Under the pieces are notes generated by a model. The model made no database searches. It was not told the DNA's origin and saw only the letters and a list, made by a program, of their open reading frames with translations. From positions 3,128,501-3,192,500 of the forward strand of contig NZ_CP011388.1 of the NCBI RefSeq assembly GCF_001644605.1: DNA of 64,000 bases, read 5' to 3'. The position numbers and the translations under genes are program-made. Below, one piece after another: positions 17,149 through 25,161 of this stretch; the first letter of the stretch is position 1, and each line of letters begins with the position of its first letter. This DNA comes from Paenibacillus swuensis (GTDB lineage: Bacteria > Bacillota > Bacilli > Paenibacillales > DY6).

Positions 17149-17838
17149 ATGGAGTCGCCCAATTTAACGTTGCGCGATGTCCCGAATGAGGAACGACCCA
17201 GAGAACGCATGCAGCAATTTGGGGCTTCTGCACTAAGTAACGCCGAATTACTTGCTATTCTACTCAGAACTGGTACAATAGCTGAATCTGCGGTCCGTTT
17301 GGCCCAGAGATTGTTGCAAGAAACCGGCGGTCTTCGGCCGTTGGTCGAGATGAGAACGGAAGAACTCATGAAGTTTAAAGGCATTGGAAGCGCCAAGGCC
17401 ATTCAGATTCAGGCAGGCATTGAGCTGGGTCGTAGAATGGGTCGAACACAGCTACCCGAGACGGTAACCGTCCGTTCCCCGGAAGATGCTGCGAACTATT
17501 GTATGGAGGATCTGCGTTATCTGCAGAAAGAACACTTTGTTGTGTTATTCCTTAATACCAAGAATCACATCATAGGGCAAGAGACGCTGTCCATGGGAAG
17601 TCTGAATGCTTCCATTGTTCATCCGCGGGAAGTGTTTCGCGCGGCGATCCAGCGCAGCTCGGCCTCGTTAATTTGCGTACATAACCATCCGAGCGGAGAT
17701 CCGACTCCAAGTCCGGAAGATATCGCCATGACGCGTCGTCTGATTGAAGCCGGTGAAATCGTCGGCATAGACGTTTTGGATCACATCATTATCGGAGATT
17801 TGAGGTACGTAAGTTTGAAGCAGCAGGGCTTGTTGTAA
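17149..17838 (+). CDS. radC: RadC-family (UPF0758) JAB/MPN protein
   Basis: A 229-residue protein with an N-terminal helix-hairpin-helix region (NEERPRERMQQFGASALSN then MKFKGIGSAKAIQIQAGIELG) and a C-terminal JAB/MPN metalloprotease-like domain with the full HNHPSGDPTPSPED signature and a preceding glutamate. Once linked to DNA repair, the family's true function is unsettled. The ATG at 17149 or the adjacent TTG at 17146 could start it; both are served by AGGCAGGGA. It lies between maf and mreB as in most Bacilli. Confidence 0.93.
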   Translation: MESPNLTLRDVPNEERPRERMQQFGASALSNAELLAILLRTGTIAESAVRLAQRLLQETGGLRPLVEMRTEELMKFKGIGSAKAIQIQAGIELGRRMGRTQLPETVTVRSPEDAANYCMEDLRYLQKEHFVVLFLNTKNHIIGQETLSMGSLNASIVHPREVFRAAIQRSSASLICVHNHPSGDPTPSPEDIAMTRRLIEAGEIVGIDVLDHIIIGDLRYVSLKQQGLL

Positions 17839-17882
17839 TATAATGAAAATTGATTGCAAGATTGAAGGGAGCTACATACACA

Positions 17883-18911
17883 ATGTTTGGTGGTTTTACA
17901 AAAGATTTAGGGATTGACCTGGGAACAGCGAACACGCTGGTATATGTGAAAGGTAAAGGAATAGTCGTGAGAGAGCCCTCTGTGGTTGCCCTCCGTACAG
18001 ATACAAAGACGATCGAGGCTGTGGGTGAATCCGCCAAGAAGATGATTGGCCGTACACCGGGCAATATCCGTGCCGTTCGCCCGATGAAAGACGGCGTTAT
18101 TGCCGACTTTGAAACAACAGCAACGATGATTAAATATTTCATCAGACAAGCGCAGAAGCAGCGCTCCATATTTCCCCGTCATCCGGCGGTTATGGTTTGT
18201 GTGCCTTCCGGGATTACCGCGGTAGAGAAACGCGCGGTAGAAGATGCTACGAAGCAAGCGGGCGCGAAGGAAGCTTATACCATTGAAGAGCCGTTTGCTG
18301 CAGCCATCGGCGCGGATTTGCCGGTTTGGGAACCGACAGGCAGCATGGTAGTGGATATCGGCGGCGGTACAACAGAAGTAGCTGTCATCTCTTTAGGAGG
18401 CATTGTAACTTGCCGTTCGATCCGGATTGCCGGCGATGAGATGGATGAAGCCATCACACAGTATATTAAACGCATGTATAACCTCATGATCGGTGAAAGA
18501 ACGGCAGAGCAATTGAAGATGGAAGTGGGCTCTGCAACAACTTCGGATAAGCCGGAAACGATGGAAATTCGAGGCCGTGATTTGGTTACGGGATTGCCTA
18601 AGACGTTGACCGTCACTTCCGATGAGGTCACGGATGCATTGCAAGATACAGTGAATGCCATCGTTGAAGCGGTTAAAGTCACGCTGGAGAAATGTCCTCC
18701 GGAGCTGGCTGCGGATATTATGGATCGCGGTATCGTGCTTACGGGCGGCGGAGCGTTGCTGCGTAACCTGGATAAGCTGCTTTCCAAAGAGACAGGCATG
18801 CCGGTAATTGTAGCCGACAATCCGCTAGATTGCGTGGCGATCGGAACGGGACGCGCGCTTGATAACATTCATTTATTCAAAACGAAATCCGGCGGCCGCT
18901 CCAAGCGCTAA
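17883..18911 (+). CDS. mreB: Rod shape-determining protein MreB (actin homologue)
   Basis: Forms membrane-associated filaments that direct lateral wall synthesis. The 342-residue protein begins [23 protein letters not shown] (phosphate-1 loop), with [18 protein letters not shown] (phosphate-2) and [18 protein letters not shown] (adenosine motif). ATG 17883 follows AAGGGAG (17865-17871); the frame extends upstream to 17850 but without a matching initiation site. First gene of mreBCD; a 57-base gap separates it from mreC. Confidence 0.97.
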   Translation: MFGGFTKDLGIDLGTANTLVYVKGKGIVVREPSVVALRTDTKTIEAVGESAKKMIGRTPGNIRAVRPMKDGVIADFETTATMIKYFIRQAQKQRSIFPRHPAVMVCVPSGITAVEKRAVEDATKQAGAKEAYTIEEPFAAAIGADLPVWEPTGSMVVDIGGGTTEVAVISLGGIVTCRSIRIAGDEMDEAITQYIKRMYNLMIGERTAEQLKMEVGSATTSDKPETMEIRGRDLVTGLPKTLTVTSDEVTDALQDTVNAIVEAVKVTLEKCPPELAADIMDRGIVLTGGGALLRNLDKLLSKETGMPVIVADNPLDCVAIGTGRALDNIHLFKTKSGGRSKR

Positions 18912-18968
18912 GAAGCTCAAGCTTTGACGGCATGACAAGAACTCAGGATAGGTTGGAAGGTGTTCGTA

Positions 18969-19835
18969 TTGATTAAGCTTTTTGGGAGTAAGAAACTAAT
19001 TGTGTTTATGCTGGCTTTTATCTTCTTTATAGCCTTGATGGGTTTTACTTCTGCCAGAGTGTATAAATTCTCTTGGCCCGAAAAGTTTATGAAAGATTCC
19101 GTCTCCTTCACCCAAAGTTTATTTTATAAGCCCGCTAGCTCTATAGCGGGCTTCTTTGGGGAAATTCGGAACTTGCGGGTTATTTATGAAGAGAATAAGG
19201 TATTGAAAGCAACGACGGCTCAATACGCCAGAGACCGGGTTCGTCTGAATTATCTGGAAGATGAGAATAAGAGTTTGAAGTCAAACTTGAATTTCACAGA
19301 GCGGCAGAAGAATGCCAACAACTATACGTTCCGATATGCGGAAGCCACGGCGCAGAGTCCGGATCCTTTCAACAACAGCATCACCATTAACCTCGGCGAG
19401 AAGGACGGCATTGTAGCCAATATGGCGGTCATGACCGAGAAAGGTTTGGTCGGTCGCATCATCTCCACTTCGGCGTTCTATTCCAATGTACAGTTAATCA
19501 GTGATCTGAATGCGAAGGAAACGGCTACCAAAGCAATCGCGGCCACTACGATGGATAACGGAAAGCTGACCAATTCCTTTGGGATGATTGAAAGCTATGA
19601 TGCCAAGACAGGAATGCTGCAAATGACGAAGATCCCGCCTGCCAATAAGCTGAAGAAAGGCGATATGGTGATTACTTCCGGAATCGGAGGCGTCTATCCG
19701 CGGGGAATCATTATAGGAACCGTCGATCGAGTAGGTGTAGGCGAGTTCGGTATCACCCATGTTGCGCAAGTGAAGCCCGCCGCGAACTTAAAGCAGCTGA
19801 AAGACGTGTTCATCGTGGAAGTACCGAAGTCATGA
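18969..19835 (+). CDS. mreC: Rod shape-determining protein MreC
   Basis: Bitopic membrane protein linking MreB to extracytoplasmic wall synthases. The 288-residue protein has an N-terminal membrane helix (LIVFMLAFIFFIALMGFTSA), a coiled coil (about 70-115, EENKVLKATTAQYARDRVRL onward) and a two-domain beta barrel (VGRIISTS, then GDMVITSGIGGVYPRGIIIG). TTG 18969 is chosen because GGAAG (18956-18960) is 8 bases upstream; GTG 18960 overlaps that site. The coding sequence contains a perfect terminator-like hairpin at 19128-19153. Confidence 0.95.
   Translation: MIKLFGSKKLIVFMLAFIFFIALMGFTSARVYKFSWPEKFMKDSVSFTQSLFYKPASSIAGFFGEIRNLRVIYEENKVLKATTAQYARDRVRLNYLEDENKSLKSNLNFTERQKNANNYTFRYAEATAQSPDPFNNSITINLGEKDGIVANMAVMTEKGLVGRIISTSAFYSNVQLISDLNAKETATKAIAATTMDNGKLTNSFGMIESYDAKTGMLQMTKIPPANKLKKGDMVITSGIGGVYPRGIIIGTVDRVGVGEFGITHVAQVKPAANLKQLKDVFIVEVPKS
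19128..19153 (+). other. Perfect 10-bp hairpin inside mreC
   Basis: AAGCCCGCTA (19128-19137) and TAGCGGGCTT (19144-19153) are exact inverted repeats with a 6-base loop, followed by CTTTGG. It encodes part of YKPASSIAGFFG, just after the membrane helix. The T-run is short, so termination would be partial at most. Confidence 0.6.
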
Positions 19836-19849
19836 GGTGTTAAAGTAGC

Positions 19850-20377
19850 ATGAGAAGAAATCTATCCATCATTTTACTGGTGCTGTTCGTATTGGAAGGG
19901 TCCATTTTCCCGTGGCTTATTCCGGGAAGTTGGCAAGACATGGTACGATTTGCGCCGCATTTGGCATTTGTCGTTATTATCTATATCGCAATCTTCCTAA
20001 ATCGTTATTATGCTCTTACTTTTGGATTATTGTTCGGCGCCCTGCATGACATCATATATTACAATCATATGCTCGGAATTTATACGTTCTGCATGGGCGT
20101 TACCGCCTACATCGCCGGTTTCATGTTCCGTGGCGGGGTGAACGGCATTGCTCAGGCCATGATTATTATCATCTGGTTTAATTTCTTGCTGGATTCTATG
20201 ATTTACGGCATATACATGTTATTCTCCAAGACTACGTTAGAGTACTCATGGGTATTCATGCATATGATCCTGCCAAGTCTGTTCATTAACGCTTTATTTG
20301 CCTTGATGATCTACATTCCATTGCGCAGATACCTTGAAGGCCGTTCCGTTTCGGGGATGGACGACGATGCGGCCTAA
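19850..20377 (+). CDS. mreD: Rod shape-determining protein MreD
   Basis: A 175-residue polytopic membrane protein of the elongasome. Almost the whole chain is hydrophobic, with about five or six segments (LSIILLVLFVLEGSIFPWL, LAFVVIIYIAIFLNRYYALT, LLFGALHDIIYYN, AMIIIIWFNFLLDSMIYGIY and so on), and the GLLFGALHDI motif is typical of MreD. GAGGTG precedes ATG 19850. It closes the mreBCD unit; minC follows after 57 bases. Confidence 0.93.
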   Translation: MRRNLSIILLVLFVLEGSIFPWLIPGSWQDMVRFAPHLAFVVIIYIAIFLNRYYALTFGLLFGALHDIIYYNHMLGIYTFCMGVTAYIAGFMFRGGVNGIAQAMIIIIWFNFLLDSMIYGIYMLFSKTTLEYSWVFMHMILPSLFINALFALMIYIPLRRYLEGRSVSGMDDDAA

Positions 20378-20434
20378 ACCCTGTTATGTAACGAGTCCCT
20401 GCGGGGCTAATCGCTTGTTAAAGCAGGAGTTCTC

Positions 20435-21151
20435 TTGTCTGATGCAGAAATGGATAAGGTAGGGGGGCGTTTGTTGATTATGATTGCTTCAAAACATCTG
20501 GTTACGATTAAAGGGGTCAAGGACGGCCTCATCTTTCTTTTGAACGATGAATGTGAATTTTCTTCCTTGCTGGAAGAATTGAATCATAAATTGGAAAACA
20601 CGCATCAAAAGTTTCTGTCGGGACCCATCATTCATGTTCATGTAAAATTGGGCAAGCGAGTGGTGGATGAAGAGCAGGAAACGTTAATTCGGGAGAGTAT
20701 ACGGCAACGGGGTAATTTGTTGATTCAATCCATTGAGTCAGACTTGCCTGAGAAGGAACGCGACCCGAGTGAACCGAGCAGAAGCTTGAAAATTATGTCG
20801 GGCATGGTACGGTCGGGTCAAAGTATTCATTATGACGGAAACTTAATGTATATGGGCGATATTAATCCCGGGGGAACGATTACGAGCACGGGCGATATCT
20901 ATGTGATGGGTTCCCTGCGAGGATTGGCACATGCCGGAATCGCCGGGAACCGCAGAGCGGTAATCGCGGCCTCTTACTTGAAGCCCACCCAGCTTCGTAT
21001 TGCCGAAATCATCAGCAGGCCTCCGGATGAATGGGAAGTATCGGATGCATCGATGGAGTTCGCCTATCTAAATGAACAAAAGATGGAGATTGACAAAATT
21101 GTTCACCTTGGACGGATTCGCCCGGACGCGGTGGAGTTTAAGGGAGAGTGA
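20435..21151 (+). CDS. minC: Septum site-determining protein MinC
   Basis: Inhibitor of FtsZ ring assembly away from midcell. The 238-residue form has an N-terminal domain (from HLVTIKGVKDGLIFLLNDE) and a C-terminal beta-helix (SGMVRSGQSIHYDGNLMYMG, then GGTITSTGDIYVMGSLRGLAHAG) that binds MinD. The start is uncertain: TTG 20435 has AGGAG 5 bases upstream; TTG 20474 and ATG 20480 lie behind AGGGGGG (20461-20467). The shorter forms fit the family N-terminus at least as well. It is 4 bases from minD. Confidence 0.9.
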   Translation: MSDAEMDKVGGRLLIMIASKHLVTIKGVKDGLIFLLNDECEFSSLLEELNHKLENTHQKFLSGPIIHVHVKLGKRVVDEEQETLIRESIRQRGNLLIQSIESDLPEKERDPSEPSRSLKIMSGMVRSGQSIHYDGNLMYMGDINPGGTITSTGDIYVMGSLRGLAHAGIAGNRRAVIAASYLKPTQLRIAEIISRPPDEWEVSDASMEFAYLNEQKMEIDKIVHLGRIRPDAVEFKGE

Positions 21152-21155
21152 GAAC

Positions 21156-21950
21156 ATGGGAGAAGCAATCGTCATCACATCAGGCAAAGGCGGCGTAGGC
21201 AAAACAACAACGTCGGCCAATCTGGGTACCGCGTTGGCTTTGCTGGGCAAGAAAGTGTGTATGGTCGACACGGATATCGGCTTAAGGAATCTGGATGTGG
21301 TTATGGGTTTGGAAAACCGCATTATTTATGATCTTGTAGATGTGGCCGAAGGGCGTTGCAGGCTGAACCAAGCCTTGATTAAAGACAAGCGGTTTGATGA
21401 GCTTTACATGCTTCCTGCCGCGCAAACCAAAGATAAGCATGCGGTTAATCCTGAACAGGTAAGAGACATTATCCTGGAATTAAAGAAGGATTTTGAATAT
21501 GTCATTATTGACTGCCCCGCGGGTATTGAGCAAGGTTTCAGAAATGCGGTTTCCGGAGCGGACAAAGCTATAGTGGTCACGACTCCTGAGAACGCGGCGG
21601 TCCGGGATGCCGATCGGATTATCGGCCTGCTGGAGCAAGAAGGAATCAAGTCGCCAAAGCTGATTATTAACCGGATTAAAGCGAACCTGCTTAAGAACGG
21701 GGATATGCTCGGCATTGATGAAATTTGCCAAGTGCTTGCGATTGATTTGATTGGTATTGTTCCGGATGATGAATTAGTTATTAAAGCTGCGAACACAGGT
21801 GAACCTACGGTAATGAATCCGGATTCCCGCGCAGCCATCGCCTATCGTAATATAGCACGCCGAATCCTTGGCGACACCGTACCGTTGATGCCCCTTGAGG
21901 ACAAGCCCGGTATGCTGAAGAAAATGAAGAGATTTCTTGGAATGGGTTGA
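21156..21950 (+). CDS. minD: Septum site-determining ATPase MinD
   Basis: Membrane-binding ATPase that positions MinC. The 264-residue protein has the deviant Walker A (GKGGVGKTTTSANLG) at the N-terminus, DTDIGLRNLDVVMGLENR, the IIDCPAGIEQGF motif, and a C-terminal amphipathic membrane-targeting helix (KPGMLKKMKRFLGMG). ATG 21156 follows AAGGGAGAG; the open frame extends 28 codons upstream into minC but has no better start. No minE is present, as expected for Firmicutes. Confidence 0.97.
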   Translation: MGEAIVITSGKGGVGKTTTSANLGTALALLGKKVCMVDTDIGLRNLDVVMGLENRIIYDLVDVAEGRCRLNQALIKDKRFDELYMLPAAQTKDKHAVNPEQVRDIILELKKDFEYVIIDCPAGIEQGFRNAVSGADKAIVVTTPENAAVRDADRIIGLLEQEGIKSPKLIINRIKANLLKNGDMLGIDEICQVLAIDLIGIVPDDELVIKAANTGEPTVMNPDSRAAIAYRNIARRILGDTVPLMPLEDKPGMLKKMKRFLGMG

Positions 21951-21956
21951 TCTCCC

Positions 21957-23090
21957 TTGTTAAACAAACTGAAGAAAATTGATATTGAAATCACAGGGAT
22001 CCTCCTGTTGTTCATGGTTATAAGCACATTGGTTGTACGCAGTGCTACTTACGGTGACTCGGATTATCCCAACTACGATACAAAGACGTTAATCTTCTAC
22101 ACTTTAGGCTTTATTGTCATGATTTGCGTCACGCTGTTCGATTATCGCGTACTCGTTAAAGGATCGCTACTCATCTACGGCATCGGGATTCTTTCCTTGA
22201 TTGCCGTCTATTTTTTGGGCGAAAACATTAATGGCGCGCGGGGTTGGTTTCGGGTAGGCGCATTTCTGATCCAGCCGGCGGAATTTGTGAAGCTTGCCAT
22301 CATTATAACCGTGGCTTATTTTTTACAAAAGAGACAAGGTGAACCGCTGCGAATCTTTGCGGATGTGATTCCCATCGGAATTGTGGTGTTTGTTCCTTTT
22401 GCTTTAGTCATGATTCAGCCCGACCTGGGGAATGCGGTTATTTATATCGTTATTCTGCTGGGCATGTTCTGGATCGGTAACATTAAATTATCGCATGCCA
22501 CCATAGGTCTGTTAATTATGGGGGCGTTCCTAGGATCTTTTCTGTATGTATTCAATGCCTTCGGGCCGGAGATCAAGCAATATCTGAACGAACAAGATAA
22601 GGGACATTGGTACCAACGGATCAATACGTTCGTAAACCCTTCAGAAGCATCCAATGACGAGCAATACCAAGTTAGGAATTCGATGATTGCCATCGGATCC
22701 GGTTCCTTGACGGGGGACGGGTATATGAACGGTAATTCCAAGAACAAGCGGTTTATCCCGTTTGCTTACTCGGATTCCATCTTTGTCGTTATTGGGGAGG
22801 AGTTTGGTTTTGTCGGGGCTTCAGTGCTGTTGCTGCTGTACTTCTTGTTAATCTACAGGATGATTCTCATAGCTATTCAATGCAGGGAGCTCAGCGGGTC
22901 GTTCATCATTGTCGGGATCGTATCCATGTTCGTGTTCCAGATATTTGAGAACGTGGGTATGTTGATCGGACTTATGCCGTTGACAGGAATTACGTTGCCG
23001 TTCATCAGTTACGGCGGGTCATCCCTTCTCATTAATATGGCCTGTATCGGCATCGTCCTGAGCATTAAAGCTCATCAGGAAGCTTATTAG
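21957..23090 (+). CDS. rodA: FtsW/RodA/SpoVE-family peptidoglycan polymerase, probably RodA
   Basis: A SEDS glycosyltransferase of 377 residues with about ten membrane segments. Family marks include NGARGWFRVGAFLIQPAEFVKLA, IMIQPDLGNAV-type sequence (ALVMIQPDLGNAVIYI), and the C-terminal GLMPLTGITLPFISYGGSS. TTG 21957 begins the conserved chain and lies 6 bases after minD, so it may be coupled. Location in an mre-min cluster favours a rod-elongation role over ftsW or spoVE, but the three cannot be separated on motifs alone. Confidence 0.88.
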   Translation: MLNKLKKIDIEITGILLLFMVISTLVVRSATYGDSDYPNYDTKTLIFYTLGFIVMICVTLFDYRVLVKGSLLIYGIGILSLIAVYFLGENINGARGWFRVGAFLIQPAEFVKLAIIITVAYFLQKRQGEPLRIFADVIPIGIVVFVPFALVMIQPDLGNAVIYIVILLGMFWIGNIKLSHATIGLLIMGAFLGSFLYVFNAFGPEIKQYLNEQDKGHWYQRINTFVNPSEASNDEQYQVRNSMIAIGSGSLTGDGYMNGNSKNKRFIPFAYSDSIFVVIGEEFGFVGASVLLLLYFLLIYRMILIAIQCRELSGSFIIVGIVSMFVFQIFENVGMLIGLMPLTGITLPFISYGGSSLLINMACIGIVLSIKAHQEAY

Positions 23091-23106
23091 CCAAAGGAGA
23101 GAGATT

Positions 23107-23400
23107 ATGAAGGAATATCATATCGGTTCAATGGCACAATACAACGAATTTCCGTCGGAAATTCAGGTTGGCAATGATTCCTATTATTTGTTGAAAGAAG
23201 GCACGACGCTCCGACTGGCTTCCCGCCAATGTCCCCACGCCGGCTATGAAGTCAGTTATGAATTCGGGGAGTTGGAATGTCCCTTGCACGGATGGACGTT
23301 TGATCTGGAAAACGGTGAATGCATCAATGTCGCAAGCAAAGGGTTGACATGCTTCCCGGTCGAGGACCGTCTTGGCGAATTATATGTGACTATCGATTAA
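23107..23400 (+). CDS. Small Rieske-type [2Fe-2S] protein
   Basis: A 97-residue stand-alone Rieske domain. The cluster ligands are visible as C42-P-H44 and C58-P-L-H61-G-W, separated by 13 residues (CXH-X13-CXXH), close to the usual 15-17. This form resembles NirD-type small subunits and ferredoxin components, so an electron-transfer role is inferred, but no reductase or oxygenase partner is encoded nearby. AAAGGAGAG precedes ATG 23107. Its last 21 bases overlap the 3' end of the opposing gene, and its terminator lies inside that gene. Confidence 0.85.
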   Translation: MKEYHIGSMAQYNEFPSEIQVGNDSYYLLKEGTTLRLASRQCPHAGYEVSYEFGELECPLHGWTFDLENGECINVASKGLTCFPVEDRLGELYVTID

Positions 23401-24090
23401 GGGAGCCTCGGCTCTCTTTTTTTTATCCGAAAATTCATTCTCAAAGTAACGAACCAAGCTTTTCAATGGGTTTCCGACGGATATGCCCAGTGTTCTTTCC
23501 ACATTTAGGGCGGCTTGCACCATGGATAGTTGCGCGACAGACAGACGCCGACGGGGTTCCGTCAACAGTAAAGTTTGCATGTAGTCCGTTAGCGTGTCGA
23601 CATATTCTTGTTGTTTCCCTTGCATAATTAGATCAAATGTATTATCAATCACTTTTGCCTCGAAAAGTTGAGGTGATTTATGATGAGCATTCACATAGTG
23701 TTGAAGTCGTTGCATCGTGCCTTCTACCGTTGCCGGATTCGTAAATAGGAGAATTTGAGGTTCATTCTGGTCGGTAAGATCCCTAAAAAAGGGCTCATCC
23801 ATCTTCATGATAGGTACGGAAGCAGAAAGTCGTTTCTCATCAAGAAGAGCGATATAATTTGTACAGGTAATGAATACGGCATCCACGTTAGTATGAATGA
23901 TCCATTCTATTTGTTCATGAACTTTCTCTTGTGCCTTACGTAGGTTGAAATCAGGATCTGCCTTCATCCGGTTCATCAACCCGGGATCTACGAAATGAAC
24001 AAATTCTATTGTGCCGCCTCCAAGTGCATCCTCAATATATGAAATATTGGAATGATGAGCATGTAAACACCCGATTTTCTTCTTCTGCAT
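23380..24090 (-). CDS. Asp/Glu racemase-superfamily-like protein
   Basis: A 236-residue protein tentatively placed in the Asp/Glu/hydantoin racemase fold: a first half with a nucleophile-like motif VFITCTNYIALL (Cys near residue 95), then LLFTNPATVEGTM and a second half repeating the layout. The usual second cysteine (in an LxCTE-like motif) is not visible; the region reads RRLSVAQLSMVQAA. It may therefore be a non-racemase member or have altered chemistry. The minus-strand start ATG 24090 is preceded by AGGTGG. It converges with, and overlaps, the Rieske gene and diverges from spoIVFA. Family call is moderate; no substrate can be named. Confidence 0.55.
   Translation of the reverse strand: MQKKKIGCLHAHHSNISYIEDALGGGTIEFVHFVDPGLMNRMKADPDFNLRKAQEKVHEQIEWIIHTNVDAVFITCTNYIALLDEKRLSASVPIMKMDEPFFRDLTDQNEPQILLFTNPATVEGTMQRLQHYVNAHHKSPQLFEAKVIDNTFDLIMQGKQQEYVDTLTDYMQTLLLTEPRRRLSVAQLSMVQAALNVERTLGISVGNPLKSLVRYFENEFSDKKKRAEAPLIDSHI
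23401..23424 (+). terminator. Terminator of the Rieske gene, inside the opposing coding region
   Basis: GGGAGCC and GGCTCTC (23401-23407, 23410-23416) form a compact stem followed by eight T. The same bases encode the C-terminal tail of the minus-strand gene, where the T-run reads as lysine codons. Confidence 0.75.
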
Positions 24091-24169
24091 ATCAGTACCA
24101 CCTACCTGATTTTTCTTTTCATATTAACACCATACAGCTGATCCTCCAATAAATTATATGATTGTGCTC

Positions 24170-24198
24170 TCATATTACCTGGGAAATGTTCATAGAAT
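24170..24198 (+). promoter_or_regulatory. SigmaE-like promoter of spoIVFAB
   Basis: TCATATT (24170-24176) equals the sigmaE -35 consensus KMATATT; after 14 bases comes CATAGAAT (24191-24198), one mismatch from CATACAnT. It lies 36 bases before the spoIVFA start. The B. subtilis spoIVF operon is sigmaE-dependent, in agreement. Confidence 0.72.
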
Positions 24199-24234
24199 TA
24201 ATAGAAACAAGCCCTACAGAAAGAGGGAATTTCT

Positions 24235-25161
24235 ATGGAAATTAAAGATAATGTTCGCCAACGCCGCCAAGAGCGTATTCGTTCACTCACAGAGCGTCAT
24301 GAAGCACGAAATTCGTTTCGTTACCCGGTATATGCCGCTTTAGAGGCCATTCAGGAGGACAAGGAAGAAGAACCAAGGTTACCTTATCCTAATAACTATG
24401 GCTATATCACTCCAGAAGAGCCCGATCCGGAGCTGTTATGGAAGCAAGGCGAGAAACGGCGTTGGCTGGATACGGCAATGGGGACATCGGGACCTTATAA
24501 AGAATCCAATAAAGAATATACAAGGTGGAAGGAATGGAAAGAACCGCCTACAACCCTGCAGCTCCAGCGCAAACTAGTGTTGTGCGTAATATTGTTTGCA
24601 GCGGTTTGGGGTCTGTTTCAATGGGATCACCCCTTAGCTTTAAAGGGTCAACAAATGATTGATACAGCGCTTCATCAAAGCATGGATACTTCGAAAGCGG
24701 CGGCTTGGTATGAACAAACATTTGCCGGCACACCTGTGTTTTTACCTCTGTTTAATACGGAGGATAAAGCTCCGGCTGTCAAAGCGGATGGCAAAGTACA
24801 GGGAGCATTGATTGCGCCTGTCACGGGAGACATCATCCAATCTTTCGCCACCACCTTGAAGGGAATTGAAATTGATGCAGGCGCTCTGAAAGAAGTAGTG
24901 TCAATCGATACAGGCCGTGTCATTTACGCGAGCGAGACGAAAGGGCAAGGCTGGACCGTTGTCGTGCAACACGCCGATGGCCTGCAATCCTATTACAGTC
25001 GTCTGAGTGAAGCGTTCGTCACGAGTAATCATTGGATCGAAACCGGTGAAGCGATCGGCAAGACGGCCGCGAACGAGGTTGACCGGAAAGGTACGCTCTA
25101 TTTTGCCATGAAACAGAACAAATCTTACGTGGATCCGACGGAGTGGATCTCTTTTGATTAA
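24235..25161 (+). CDS. spoIVFA: Stage IV sporulation protein FA (M23-like regulator of SpoIVFB)
   Basis: Membrane protein that holds the SpoIVFB protease inactive in the outer forespore membrane with BofA. The 308-residue protein has a charged cytoplasmic N-terminus (1-105), one membrane helix (about 112-130, KLVLCVILFAAVWGLFQW) and a C-terminal LytM/M23-like domain (from about 190, VTGDIIQSFATTLKGIEIDA, then WTVVVQHADGLQSYYSRLSE). The normal M23 zinc ligands are not all present, as expected for SpoIVFA. AGAGGGAA precedes ATG 24235. Its end overlaps spoIVFB by 8 bases, so the pair is coupled. Confidence 0.9.
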   Translation: MEIKDNVRQRRQERIRSLTERHEARNSFRYPVYAALEAIQEDKEEEPRLPYPNNYGYITPEEPDPELLWKQGEKRRWLDTAMGTSGPYKESNKEYTRWKEWKEPPTTLQLQRKLVLCVILFAAVWGLFQWDHPLALKGQQMIDTALHQSMDTSKAAAWYEQTFAGTPVFLPLFNTEDKAPAVKADGKVQGALIAPVTGDIIQSFATTLKGIEIDAGALKEVVSIDTGRVIYASETKGQGWTVVVQHADGLQSYYSRLSEAFVTSNHWIETGEAIGKTAANEVDRKGTLYFAMKQNKSYVDPTEWISFD

